Below the pieces are notes generated by a model. The model had not been told where the DNA came from and did not search any database. It saw only the letters and a program-made list of their open reading frames with translations. Both the position numbers and the translations under genes were made by a program. Positions 17,241 through 25,240 of a stretch of 64,000 nucleotides of DNA are shown one piece after another. Every line of letters begins with the position of its first letter. The stretch's first letter is position 1. This DNA is from Promethearchaeota archaeon. Lineage in GTDB: Archaea > Asgardarchaeota > Lokiarchaeia > Sigyniarchaeales > SOKP01. The stretch covers positions 1 to 64,000 of the forward strand of contig JAEOTA010000052.1 in NCBI GenBank assembly GCA_016840085.1, given 5' to 3'.

Positions 17241-17253
17241 AAAAACTAATTTA

Positions 17254-17676
17254 CTAAATATAACCATGCCATAGAATATATTGTGAAAAGCCTTTACTCC
17301 TCATATAAGTCTCTAAATCACTTAATAAGCTGTCATGATAAATCCATGCCTCATTCTTGTGATTAAATGTTATACAAACTACTTTTTTTACACCATATTC
17401 CTTCTTTAAAATTTTAGCATAAACAGCCACTTGAGGTATTGATTGAATGAAACTACTTGACAAAACGGTGGTCTTGGGGTCTCCTAATCCATCAGGCTTG
17501 TAATCACATACGAATAAAGTATCTCCAACCTTTAAAAGTATATCAAGATGTCCAGTTAATAGACCTGCCTTAGATTTTACCCAAAGTGGTAATTCTGTAG
17601 ATATTAAGTAAGACGCTAATCTTTTCTTAATCTCCTTTTGTATACCGCTATGGGAAAGGTGGTTCCAACCTTTCAA
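17254..17676 (-). CDS. PD-(D/E)XK nuclease superfamily protein
   Basis: A 140-residue protein with the restriction-endonuclease-like core: Glu15 in an N-terminal helix, GHLD (Asp45), DYK (Asp58, Lys60) and the RecB/Cas4-type QxxxY motif (Gln82-Val-Ala-Val-Tyr86). All metal-binding positions of the fold are present, so it may cut DNA. The best start is TTG at 17676; a stop lies two codons upstream, so either TTG is used or the N-terminus has been lost. It lacks the four cysteines of Cas4, and there is no CRISPR array nearby. It sits next to an HNH gene and several gene relics, in a region that looks like a decayed mobile or defence segment. Confidence 0.75.
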   Translation of the reverse strand: MKGWNHLSHSGIQKEIKKRLASYLISTELPLWVKSKAGLLTGHLDILLKVGDTLFVCDYKPDGLGDPKTTVLSSSFIQSIPQVAVYAKILKKEYGVKKVVCITFNHKNEAWIYHDSLLSDLETYMRSKGFSQYILWHGYI

Positions 17677-17705
17677 GACTTAAAAGACTTAAAAATAACT
17701 ACAAA

Positions 17706-17885
17706 ATGCTTATGTTAATATCTTGGTTGTTAGCAGGAATATTCTTACTATTTGGTATACTAAATACTGTAATAGTGATTGTTCCTGAAGGATACATTGA
17801 AAGAATAGTAGGGGCTTTTGTGGCGGGAGGAGTTGCAACCATACTTGGTTTTATTTTTAGAATGCTCAAAGTAAAAAAAAAATGA
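17706..17885 (+). CDS. Short two-helix membrane segment, probably the N-terminus of the HNH gene
   Basis: A 59-codon frame encodes two hydrophobic helices (ISWLLAGIFLLFGILNTVIV and AFVAGGVATILGFIFRML) ending in VKKK and a stop. The stop follows a run of ten A (17873-17882). Removing one A would fuse it in frame to the following HNH sequence, which has no start codon of its own. The likeliest reading is one membrane-anchored HNH protein of about 218 residues, interrupted by a homopolymer shift that may be a real mutation, a programmed slip or an assembly error. Confidence 0.6.
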   Translation: MLMLISWLLAGIFLLFGILNTVIVIVPEGYIERIVGAFVAGGVATILGFIFRMLKVKKK

Positions 17886-18363
17886 GAAAATTCAGTCTAT
17901 CCGGCAGCAATTACGAGGTAAAGCAAGAAATTTCGAAGGATATATAAACCAATTAAGAGAAGAGAAATTTCAATATATTTGCAGTAAATGTTTTAATGGA
18001 GTTATTCTTGATAAAAAAGCACCATCAAGGCAAGAAAAAATAGAAAAAGCAGCTAAATTTTCAATAGTATTTTGTGAAAAGTGTGGATTCAAAAATAAAA
18101 TCGAGAATAAATTTTGTAGCGATTGTGGATATACTTTAGAATCAATAAGAACTTTTGTTAATACTCGTTCAAGACACATACCTAGTCATGTGCGTCAAGA
18201 GGTATATTTAAGGGATATGGGAAAATGTGTAGAATGTGACAGTAGAGAAAATATTCAATATGATCATATTATTCCTTTTAGCAAAGGGGGGGCACATAGT
18301 GTTGAAAATATACAAATATTATGTCAGCGATGTAATTTAGCAAAATCAGATAAAATTGTGTAA
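17881..18363 (+). pseudogene. HNH endonuclease with zinc ribbon, lacking a start codon
   Basis: Reading from EKIQSIRQQLRGKARNFEGY, the frame shows a zinc-ribbon region (CSKC, then CEKC and CSDCG), followed by a classical HNH nuclease: RHIPSHVRQEVYLRDMGKC, CDSRENIQYDHIIPFSKGG, then HSVENIQILCQRCNLAKSDK. The Asp-His pair, Asn and zinc Cys pairs of the HNH fold are intact, so selection kept this part until recently or still does. No ATG, GTG or TTG precedes the conserved part. It is joined to the upstream membrane segment if one A of the A10 run is removed. HNH identity is firm; whether the gene is functional is open. Confidence 0.75.
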
Positions 18364-18437
18364 ATAAAAAATAAATTGCTGAATAAAGTAGAAGGTGTTT
18401 TTAATACTAATTTCTAACTTCTTTTTTTTTAATTTTT

Positions 18438-18625
18438 TTATTCTTTTTGTTTTACAAGCGAATATAAATTCACACCCTTAATAGTTCGAGTTATAAAAAC
18501 TTTTCCTTCGGCCTCTAATACCTTCAAGTAAGTGCTAACCGTGTTTCGATGATACCTTGCTCCATCTGCGACTTCTTGGATTTTGGATGTGATTCCTCTA
18601 AGAAGTCTCAATCGTAAAACCTGAC
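18438..18625 (-). pseudogene. Decapitated winged-helix (HTH) regulator
   Basis: On the minus strand this reads VLRLRLLRGITSKIQEVADG, then ARYHRNTVSTYLKVLEAEGK and VFITRTIKGVNLYSLVKQKE before the stop. That is a typical winged-helix DNA-binding end with recognition helix and wing. The N-terminal side breaks off at about 18622 where sequence homologous to gltX begins on the other strand. There is no start codon, so this is a truncated gene at a rearrangement junction. Confidence 0.7.
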
Positions 18626-18763
18626 GGATCTATAGCATACGGTAAGGGTGAAATTAATCTTTTGGATATAAAGATGAATCATACCATTCAATTCGAACGT
18701 TTTGGATTTGTGAATCCTATTGAATTGAAAAATAATCTTCTTTATTGTTATTTTACTCATTGA
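18622..18763 (+). pseudogene. gltX 3'-end relic
   Basis: The plus strand reads DGSIAYGKGEINLLDIKMNH, then TIQFERFGFVNPIELKNNLL and YCYFTH before TGA. This matches the last 47 residues of GltX at 362-2122 at about 34 positions (IQFERFGFVNPIELK is identical). Synonymous and conservative differences show it is not a recent copy. Everything upstream of the C-terminus is missing, and its left edge abuts the truncated HTH gene. It is the remnant of a second or former gltX removed by rearrangement. Confidence 0.8.
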
Positions 18764-18942
18764 ATAACTTCTTCTATTTTATTTGTAATAAATCCATTGT
18801 AATAATACTTTTTAATGATTTAAGTACAGAATAATATCAATCAATCAAAATAATACTAAATGTTAGAGAAAGATTTAAATTCATATAAATTGAATATGAT
18901 CGTATAAAAAATTTCAAAATTCATTATAAAAAATGGGTGCAC

Positions 18943-19023
18943 ATGAAATCTTCTAAAGAAAGATTGGCTGAATATAAAGAAAAGAAACTTATGTGCTTAT
19001 CATTGAGAGGTATTATGCAATGA
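18943..19023 (+). CDS. Possible 26-codon upstream reading frame
   Basis: A short frame MKSSKERLAEYKEKKLMCLS, continuing LRGIMQ, ends in an ATGA overlap with the start of the next gene. The overlap would allow translational coupling. It could be a leader peptide, the remnant of a longer gene, or chance. No ribosome binding site stands out. Confidence 0.3.
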   Translation: MKSSKERLAEYKEKKLMCLSLRGIMQ

Positions 19024-19802
19024 TACGATTTGTTCACTTTTTCAACTATACTAAGGATATTTCAATCGAAAATGGTGAATTATGGTACTTAAATGAGCAT
19101 GCTCCTCGAGCTAGAAAACTACCAGGTGTACTTCATTACCTTTCATGGCATTCAATCGATCCTGGTATTCCATTTCCTCATATTGCTTCACCAACACCCT
19201 TCGATCAATTTATACGTAGAAGTGAATTGGGTTTCAAGGATTTGAAGGCATGGCAGCGTGCTATGGAAACAGATCCGGAACTTTGGACATCTTCTCTGAA
19301 AGAAAAACCGGGGTTCCGAGAGTTTGAGTGTATGCTCCTAACAGAGGAACCACAATTCGATCTCTTACGGGATGCACCACCTCAACAATATAAATATATG
19401 ACACTTCCACTCTGGTGGCCAAATGGTCGACCAGAAGTCGACGAGAATGCGGATATATTTATAGATAGTTATTGTCTCCTATACAATCCTAAAATCCCAG
19501 TTGATATTGGTGAAGATTGGTATCTTGGTCATCACACACGTGAAGGCAAGCAGTTGCCCGGAATGAAACATTATAAAACTTGGAAGACAATTTACATGCC
19601 TGAGAAACCAGAAAATTCTTTCCTAAAAATTAACAAATGGTATCGTATGACCGAGTTGGGTATGAGTATAGAAGCATTTCATGCTACTATGGTAAATAAA
19701 GAAACACGAATAAGATTCACTCCATCACCATTTGGTAATATAATAGGGGGGTGGTTGAATATCGGAATCAAGTTGGATGATGTGCAAGATCTTATGAATT
19801 AA
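19020..19802 (+). CDS. Two-repeat EthD-like protein
   Basis: A 260-residue protein made of two related halves with the pattern WYLxxHxxxxxxLPGxxHYxxW: WYLNEHAPRARKLPGVLHYL in the first half and WYLGHHTREGKQLPGMKHYK in the second. This resembles the EthD/dimeric alpha-beta barrel family, small proteins or domains found beside oxygenases and hydroxylases; most have no proven activity. A fused pair would form the barrel within one chain. The ATG at 19020 is preceded by GAGAGG at suitable distance, so it is preferred over the GTG at 18993. No signal peptide. Family call is by pattern only. Confidence 0.6.
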   Translation: MIRFVHFFNYTKDISIENGELWYLNEHAPRARKLPGVLHYLSWHSIDPGIPFPHIASPTPFDQFIRRSELGFKDLKAWQRAMETDPELWTSSLKEKPGFREFECMLLTEEPQFDLLRDAPPQQYKYMTLPLWWPNGRPEVDENADIFIDSYCLLYNPKIPVDIGEDWYLGHHTREGKQLPGMKHYKTWKTIYMPEKPENSFLKINKWYRMTELGMSIEAFHATMVNKETRIRFTPSPFGNIIGGWLNIGIKLDDVQDLMN

Positions 19803-20008
19803 TTGTCTTCATGAGTTATATTTCTCTATTATTTTTTTACTATTTTTCTTTTGTTATAACTAATATTTAACTTATTATTTAAAAAAAAAGATAGAATTTA
19901 TTTTATTTGCCAAGTTAATCTTTCTATTACAAATAGACATATCTATTTAAATTAAAATGAAAAATCATTTCAATAATAAAAAAATAAATTTAGAGGAATG
20001 AATAAAAA

Positions 20009-21022
20009 ATGCCATGGGAAGAAGCAAAAAACATCTTAAGACCAGATTTTGTAAATGATGTACATATGGGTGTAATGGAAGTAGATAAAACAAAATGTAC
20101 CAAATGTGGATTATGTATTCAAAATTGCCCATTCCTATGTTGGAAAGAAGACGAAGATGATTTTCCTATACTCAAAGAAGAATATACATGCTTTAGCTGT
20201 TTTAACTGCACTATTCCATGCCCTGTAGATGCAGTAAAAATTGTTGAAACTTATCATGCACATGATGGTTTTTGGAAAACTTATCCATATCCTTTACCTG
20301 TTAAAATGCCTCTTGAGCCTAAAGATGCTGAAGGAAACCCAACTGAATGGAATGCTATTGAAAAAGTAATACTTGAACGTAGAAGTGTTAGGAATTTTAA
20401 AGATAAACCTGTTCCAGATTCTTTAATTCAAAGAGTTCTTGAAGCTGGCAGATTTGCTCCAAGTGCTGGTAATTGTCAACCTTGGAAATTTTTTGTTATA
20501 ACTAATAAAGCAATAATAAAAGAAATAGAACAAATAACTACTCGCAACACAACATACACATATAATATGTATATAAATAACGAAGAAGTAAAGAAGTTAG
20601 AACCGTGGATTAGAGGTGGTGTAGGTGTTTTTGATCCACGGCTTGCTCTGGGTGGTATGGGAATGATTGCAAAACCAGAGATGGGAAGAACTCCCTCTTT
20701 TAATGCACCTGTTGTAATATTATTAGCTGCTGATGAAAGAGCCATTTCAGGTCCACAAATCAATATTGGAATTTGTGGGCAAAATATGAATTTAGTAGCC
20801 AATTCTCTAGGAATAAAAGCTCTTTGGAATGGTTTCATGGGAAGTGTAGTTAATAATATGGAATCGTTAAAGGAAAGATTAAGTATTAAACCTCCTTGGA
20901 CAATAATCACAGCGTTATGTTTAGGTTATCCAAAATTTAAGCAAGAAGGAATGGTTCCAAGGGAATATAGACCGGTAACTTGGTTTAGAGAAGGAAAAGA
21001 TGAAATAGAAATACAAAAATAA
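20009..21022 (+). CDS. Ferredoxin-nitroreductase fusion
   Basis: A 337-residue flavoprotein. The N-terminus is a 2[4Fe-4S] ferredoxin (Cys30, 33, 36, 40 and Cys61, 64, 67, 71). From about residue 115 it is a nitroreductase-fold FMN enzyme, with RRSVRNFKDKPVPD and RFAPSAGNCQPWKFFVIT as FMN-binding segments and ALCLGYPKF near the end. The ferredoxin half would pass electrons to FMN without needing NAD(P)H. This architecture is common in anaerobic archaea and bacteria; substrates are mostly unknown. A GAGG ribosome binding site lies upstream of the ATG. No operon partner is evident. Confidence 0.9.
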   Translation: MPWEEAKNILRPDFVNDVHMGVMEVDKTKCTKCGLCIQNCPFLCWKEDEDDFPILKEEYTCFSCFNCTIPCPVDAVKIVETYHAHDGFWKTYPYPLPVKMPLEPKDAEGNPTEWNAIEKVILERRSVRNFKDKPVPDSLIQRVLEAGRFAPSAGNCQPWKFFVITNKAIIKEIEQITTRNTTYTYNMYINNEEVKKLEPWIRGGVGVFDPRLALGGMGMIAKPEMGRTPSFNAPVVILLAADERAISGPQINIGICGQNMNLVANSLGIKALWNGFMGSVVNNMESLKERLSIKPPWTIITALCLGYPKFKQEGMVPREYRPVTWFREGKDEIEIQK

Positions 21023-21229
21023 TTTAAAGATTGTTTGAATATAACAATGGGTACTTAAAGATACACATATAAAGTATTAGATTATTAGAGCTGCTTGCTC
21101 TATATCACATTAATTTTGAAAATTGAGCCTTACAAAAGATTAAATGAATGAAACTATACAAATCGAATGTTTCATTCAAACATTTTGTCATTTAATTTAA
21201 AAAAGGACTAGAAAAACCTTTTCATTCAC

Positions 21230-22564
21230 CTATTTTATAACAGCCTGTTTTTTAAACTCCTCGATTTCATTTTTATTGTAACCAAACTGTTCCAGGATGG
21301 AAACCGAATCCTCCCCTAAAGTTGGGGCACCCTTTCCGGGTTTTACCGGATTTTTCATGAACCTAATCGGGTGACCGAACATTTTATAAGAGCCGAGTTC
21401 ACTGTTTTCAAGATCCCAGATCATATTCAGAGCCTTAACTTGAGGATCATAGAAAAGATTCGCACTGTAATTTACTTGTCCGCACGGTACGCCGACTTTT
21501 TCCAGAGCTTCGATCCATTCCTCATTTTTCTTTTCTCGAAAACGCTCTTCAAACTGATCTGTCATCGCTTTTTGATGGTTGATGACATCATCGTTCATCT
21601 CACTAAATTCAACTTTTGCCCCCTTTTCATAAATGCCTATCACTTCGCACACCTTTTTTCTTTGTGGGCTGGTGAGTGCGGCAATACTTATGAACCCATT
21701 TGCAGTTTCATAAATCCGATAATATGGATATGAATATCTGTCTGCAGGCCTGTGATTACAATCAGGAACATCGAGTATACGGGTTGATTCAGGCATTTCA
21801 TACCGGAGTCTTAAGTAGGCTAGCGCATCGATAATTTCTGTATGAGATTTTCCATCCCGAAAAGCGCTGCTCAAAAGATCCAATTCCTCCTGATGTCTTT
21901 CCTTATCCAGTTTTTCGACCTGTGCGAAGCCTGTAGTCAACAAAGCCATACCAGTAGTGAAGAGCGATGTTTCAATTTTTTGACCCTCTCCAGTTTTCGT
22001 TCTAGAAAAAAGAGCAGCTACAGCGCTGAGGGCATTGAGCATACCAGTACCGATATCTACATACGGGCTTCCTCCAGGTCCGCGTGGTTTACCGTCTTCA
22101 TCAGCATAGTGGGCCATAATGCCAGAAGCGGCGTGTGCGATAATATCAAAGCCTTTACGATTCTGATAGGGGCCAATTTCACCGAATGCAGTGCTTGAGA
22201 TAAAAATCAGTCTCTTATTGATGGTTGAAAGGGTTTCATAATCTATCCCGAGTCTTTTAGCGACTCCAGGGGCATAATTTTGGATTACGATATCGGTCTT
22301 TTCAACCAGATGGTAGACAATCTTCTTGGCTTCTTCCTTTCCCATGTCCAAACAAAGACTTTTCTTGCCTCTGTTCATAGTTAAGGCCATTCTTGTATTG
22401 CCTTTATATCGTGAGGATCTGCCCCATCGTCTCTCTTCCGATCCATCGGGGGGTTCGATTTTTATCACCTCTGCGCCCAGATCCGCAAGCAGAAACCCGC
22501 AGTATGGACCGGCGATGTATTCAGAAAAATCCAATACTAATATACCATCTAAAATCCCGCTCAT
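21230..22564 (-). CDS. Class III (CaiB/BaiF-type) CoA-transferase
   Basis: A 444-residue family III CoA-transferase, moving CoA between carboxylic acids through an aspartyl-CoA intermediate. It opens GILVLDFSEYIAGPYCGFLL, followed by ADLGAEVIKIEPPDGSEERR, NRGKKSLCLDMGKEEAKKIV and VDIGTGMLNALSAVAALFSR, all typical of the CaiB/formyl-CoA transferase family. The catalytic Asp is likely the one in YVDIGTGM. Base composition is visibly different: many stretches are 45-58% GC against about 30% for neighbours. This argues for fairly recent transfer, probably from a bacterium. A GGAG sits before the ATG. No acyl-CoA partner gene is adjacent. Family certain, acid substrate unknown. Confidence 0.92.
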   Translation of the reverse strand: MSGILDGILVLDFSEYIAGPYCGFLLADLGAEVIKIEPPDGSEERRWGRSSRYKGNTRMALTMNRGKKSLCLDMGKEEAKKIVYHLVEKTDIVIQNYAPGVAKRLGIDYETLSTINKRLIFISSTAFGEIGPYQNRKGFDIIAHAASGIMAHYADEDGKPRGPGGSPYVDIGTGMLNALSAVAALFSRTKTGEGQKIETSLFTTGMALLTTGFAQVEKLDKERHQEELDLLSSAFRDGKSHTEIIDALAYLRLRYEMPESTRILDVPDCNHRPADRYSYPYYRIYETANGFISIAALTSPQRKKVCEVIGIYEKGAKVEFSEMNDDVINHQKAMTDQFEERFREKKNEEWIEALEKVGVPCGQVNYSANLFYDPQVKALNMIWDLENSELGSYKMFGHPIRFMKNPVKPGKGAPTLGEDSVSILEQFGYNKNEIEEFKKQAVIK

Positions 22565-22810
22565 TTATTATTTTCTCCTTTATTGATAATATTTATAATA
22601 ATTACATATTGTTTATTAAATATTATCATAAAAATAGCCATTAACTAGTCAAAGATAATGATTATTTCAGAAATGTTAATTTCTGAAAAACTAGAGAAAG
22701 AGATATTTTCTAATGAGCAGTATATTAACACAAGATAAAAATGAAAAAAATATGTAATTGAGATTATTGTGATTGTTTAAATTTCTCTCCAATTTACTAC
22801 TTTCTTTTTT

Positions 22811-23326
22811 TCATTTAATCTCTAACCGGATTTGTTGTACCTGTTTTTCTAGATAAATGAATCCATTTAATTTAAAATCAGATGAATCCATTATCGTCCA
22901 TATTTGGTTTTTTATAGCGGTTTTAACCATCATTGGTGAGTTTACTACAGCATTATAGAATTTGTATAGATATTTCATATACTTAACATCAAATCTGCTT
23001 GGATAAGCTTCAGCAGGATGAGAATGGAAGATGCTTAGAACTCTTCTATTATATTTTTCATAAGCATTTTTAATTATCCTATGTAATTCTTCAATATTTT
23101 CCATTAAGAAGTCTACAGGTGAACTTTTATCGGATTCAATACATTCAAATATTTCTGCGTTATAGTGGTATTGAAATTCATTTGGAACCTCTAAAATAAT
23201 CTCTCTTGGTTTAGGACCGATTAAAAGTCCAAAAGATTCATTAGGACTTGCTTTTTCGACACATTTTTTCATTTTTTCATAAATTTCTTGACTGATAAAA
23301 AGAATAATATCCTTTTCATATTTCAT
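22811..23326 (-). CDS. JAMM (MPN/JAB1) metalloprotease-like protein
   Basis: A 171-residue zinc isopeptidase-type protein. The JAMM signature is complete: Glu30 in PNESFGLLIG, His101 and His103 in FHSHPAEAYPSRFD, Ser110 and Asp113. Family members remove ubiquitin-like modifiers or cut after diglycine-like tails; the nearest eukaryotic relatives are Rpn11 and AMSH. Asgard archaea often carry ubiquitin-type systems, but no E1, E2 or ubiquitin-like gene lies in this window. It lies 22 bases downstream of the HTH-domain gene at 23348 and is likely co-transcribed with it. Confidence 0.88.
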   Translation of the reverse strand: MKYEKDIILFISQEIYEKMKKCVEKASPNESFGLLIGPKPREIILEVPNEFQYHYNAEIFECIESDKSSPVDFLMENIEELHRIIKNAYEKYNRRVLSIFHSHPAEAYPSRFDVKYMKYLYKFYNAVVNSPMMVKTAIKNQIWTIMDSSDFKLNGFIYLEKQVQQIRLEIK

Positions 23327-23347
23327 TTCAATGACCTTTATCTTATA

Positions 23348-24043
23348 TTAAATTAAAGTTAAAGCCGCATTCATGGCAGCAAGCCTAGCCTTTTTAATAT
23401 CATCACCTAAACCAATGATAATAACATCACCCCTTTCTAAATTCAATGATATACGCATGTTTTTACTATGAAATGTTTTAAAATATTTGTCTAATCTTTC
23501 ACTCACTTTCCAATGTTGTTTGTCATCTTCAGGCAAAGATTTCTCAGGAAATACAAGATTTTCCCCGTTATAGATTAAACATGTTGCTCCATTTCCATTA
23601 ATTTTAATTGCAGCGTCTCGTTGAGCAATTCCATTTGTAATTTTATTTGCACTGTTTTTGACTTGGCAAATATAAGGATTTATTTTTTCAGATTCAATTA
23701 TAATTTCTTTTAAAATTGACAAATCTCCTTCTTCAATGAGAGGAATTTTCTCTTTAATCTTTTTTAGAAAAGTTAATCCTTTCTTAGTAAGAATATGACC
23801 CTTTCGCTTATTCTCATCAGTTAAGACAGTTATAAAATTAATTGTTTTATTTAACTTTTTGATTAAAGATCTTGCTGTTCCTGATCCAATTAATAACTCT
23901 TTTTGTAGTCGATATCTTCCAATTCCTTCCTTATTCTGTTCAAATATGAATAATGCTAAAATAATATGAACCTTTTCAAACGTAGGTTTAATAGTAGTAC
24001 TCTGAAATAAGGGTTCTAACTCTTCTAACATTATTACATTCAT
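23348..24043 (-). CDS. Archaeal winged-helix protein (DUF4443-like)
   Basis: About 231 residues. The N-terminal half is a winged-helix domain (FEKVHIILALFIFEQNKEGI, then YRLQKELLIGSGTARSLIKK with a wing ending in KRKGHILTKKG). The C-terminal half is a small alpha/beta domain with RDAAIKINGNGATCLIYNGE and GDVIIIGLGDDIKKARLAAM, which resembles the DUF4443 domain of archaeal HTH proteins and may bind a ligand. I take the ATG at 24043 over the TTG at 24061. It heads a two-gene unit with the JAMM protein. A DNA-binding or sensor role is inferred. Confidence 0.65.
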   Translation of the reverse strand: MNVIMLEELEPLFQSTTIKPTFEKVHIILALFIFEQNKEGIGRYRLQKELLIGSGTARSLIKKLNKTINFITVLTDENKRKGHILTKKGLTFLKKIKEKIPLIEEGDLSILKEIIIESEKINPYICQVKNSANKITNGIAQRDAAIKINGNGATCLIYNGENLVFPEKSLPEDDKQHWKVSERLDKYFKTFHSKNMRISLNLERGDVIIIGLGDDIKKARLAAMNAALTLI

Positions 24044-24168
24044 GTATAAATAAGTAATCAAAGAAAAAAAATAATATTAAAAAATATAAATCAATCTGTC
24101 ATTTTATTATTTATCTAGATTCTTGGAATTCAACTCTAAAATCCCTAATTAAATCAAAACAATTCGAC

Positions 24169-25158
24169 ATGACAGATGAAAAAAAGGAATTTAACTCAAA
24201 AAAAACACAAGATTTAGTGATTTTCACAGCTAAAGAAGAAGATCAAAGCACAGCAGTAGATAAATACACATTTGAAAAAATTGATCAAGAAGATAAAATA
24301 AAATTATTTAATGATTTCAGACGTTACGGAGGTCATTATAAATATTCAATTCAATTAATTAATGAAAGTATAGCACCAATTACTGATGTTAAGATTAAAA
24401 TAATCTACCCTAAATTCTTAAAAGTTTCCAGATGGACTCCCCCAACAATATATTTACCTGAATCTATTGAAGATAAAGATATAATGCGTATAATCCTTGA
24501 ATACGATGAGGTGGTAGAGAATAGTTCAAAAGCAATTAATTTATATTTTACTCCTACTGCTTTAAATAATGAAGGTGAAATTAGAACAGTCATAACTTAT
24601 GTAAATAATAAAGATTTTGTAAGAGTTCTTGATTCCGATGTAGCAAAAGTAAATATTCATAAACTAACCATAAATCCTAAAGTAATTCCAAGTTCACAAA
24701 TAAGGCAAATTTCACAAACTCCAGGGATAATAAAAGTTATTAAAAGCTTAGGGATTGGAACAAACCTTAGATGGGATATTGACCTTTATTTCAATATTTT
24801 AGAACAATTTTTCTTGATTCATAACTTTCAACTTGTAACTAAAGACCCTGTCAAGAGGATTTTATGGTTCTTTGGCACAGATTTAGAATCTGAAGTAGAT
24901 ATATTAGCTATAGGGCAAATCATATCAAATAAAATAGAATTAATAGCCACTTCTCAAAACCAAGAAGTATTAATATCGCTTTTAACATTGTTTACAAATG
25001 ATTTTACTGAACAACTTATAAGAAGAGGTTTGATAAATTCTGAAGACCAGATTTTTGAATTAGAATGCGAAATTTGTGGGGCTATTCTACCTTATTTTCC
25101 TAAAAAAGGGGAAGAAATTGAATGTACTAAGTGTAATTACGAACAAATGGTTTGGTAA
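24169..25158 (+). CDS. Hypothetical protein with beta-sandwich and C-terminal zinc ribbon
   Basis: A 329-residue protein of unknown function. Residues 45-170 look like a beta-sandwich (YKYSIQLINESIAPITDVKI, AINLYFTPTALNNEGEIRTV). Residues 175-290 are alpha/beta. The C-terminus is a zinc ribbon, CEICG and CTKCNYEQ. There is no signal or membrane segment. The domain set echoes the protein at 2272-4173, which has the zinc ribbon first and a similar sandwich last; the two may be parts of one Asgard-specific adaptor group (inference). Confidence 0.55.
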   Translation: MTDEKKEFNSKKTQDLVIFTAKEEDQSTAVDKYTFEKIDQEDKIKLFNDFRRYGGHYKYSIQLINESIAPITDVKIKIIYPKFLKVSRWTPPTIYLPESIEDKDIMRIILEYDEVVENSSKAINLYFTPTALNNEGEIRTVITYVNNKDFVRVLDSDVAKVNIHKLTINPKVIPSSQIRQISQTPGIIKVIKSLGIGTNLRWDIDLYFNILEQFFLIHNFQLVTKDPVKRILWFFGTDLESEVDILAIGQIISNKIELIATSQNQEVLISLLTLFTNDFTEQLIRRGLINSEDQIFELECEICGAILPYFPKKGEEIECTKCNYEQMVW

Positions 25159-25240
25159 AAAAATTAATATTTTCATTCTAATTTATTTATATAATTCCAA
25201 ATCTACATAATAGACTTCTTTTATAAAAACAATAAAAATA

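Noticed and set aside
17254..18363. PD-(D/E)XK and HNH nucleases side by side as a CRISPR or restriction system
   Set aside because: No Cas signature gene, methyltransferase or repeat array is near; the Cas4 cysteines are missing and the genes are on opposite strands.
21370..22640. Plus-strand open frames opposite the CoA-transferase
   Set aside because: They arise from the higher GC of that gene, which lowers stop frequency on the other strand; no domain or start site supports them.
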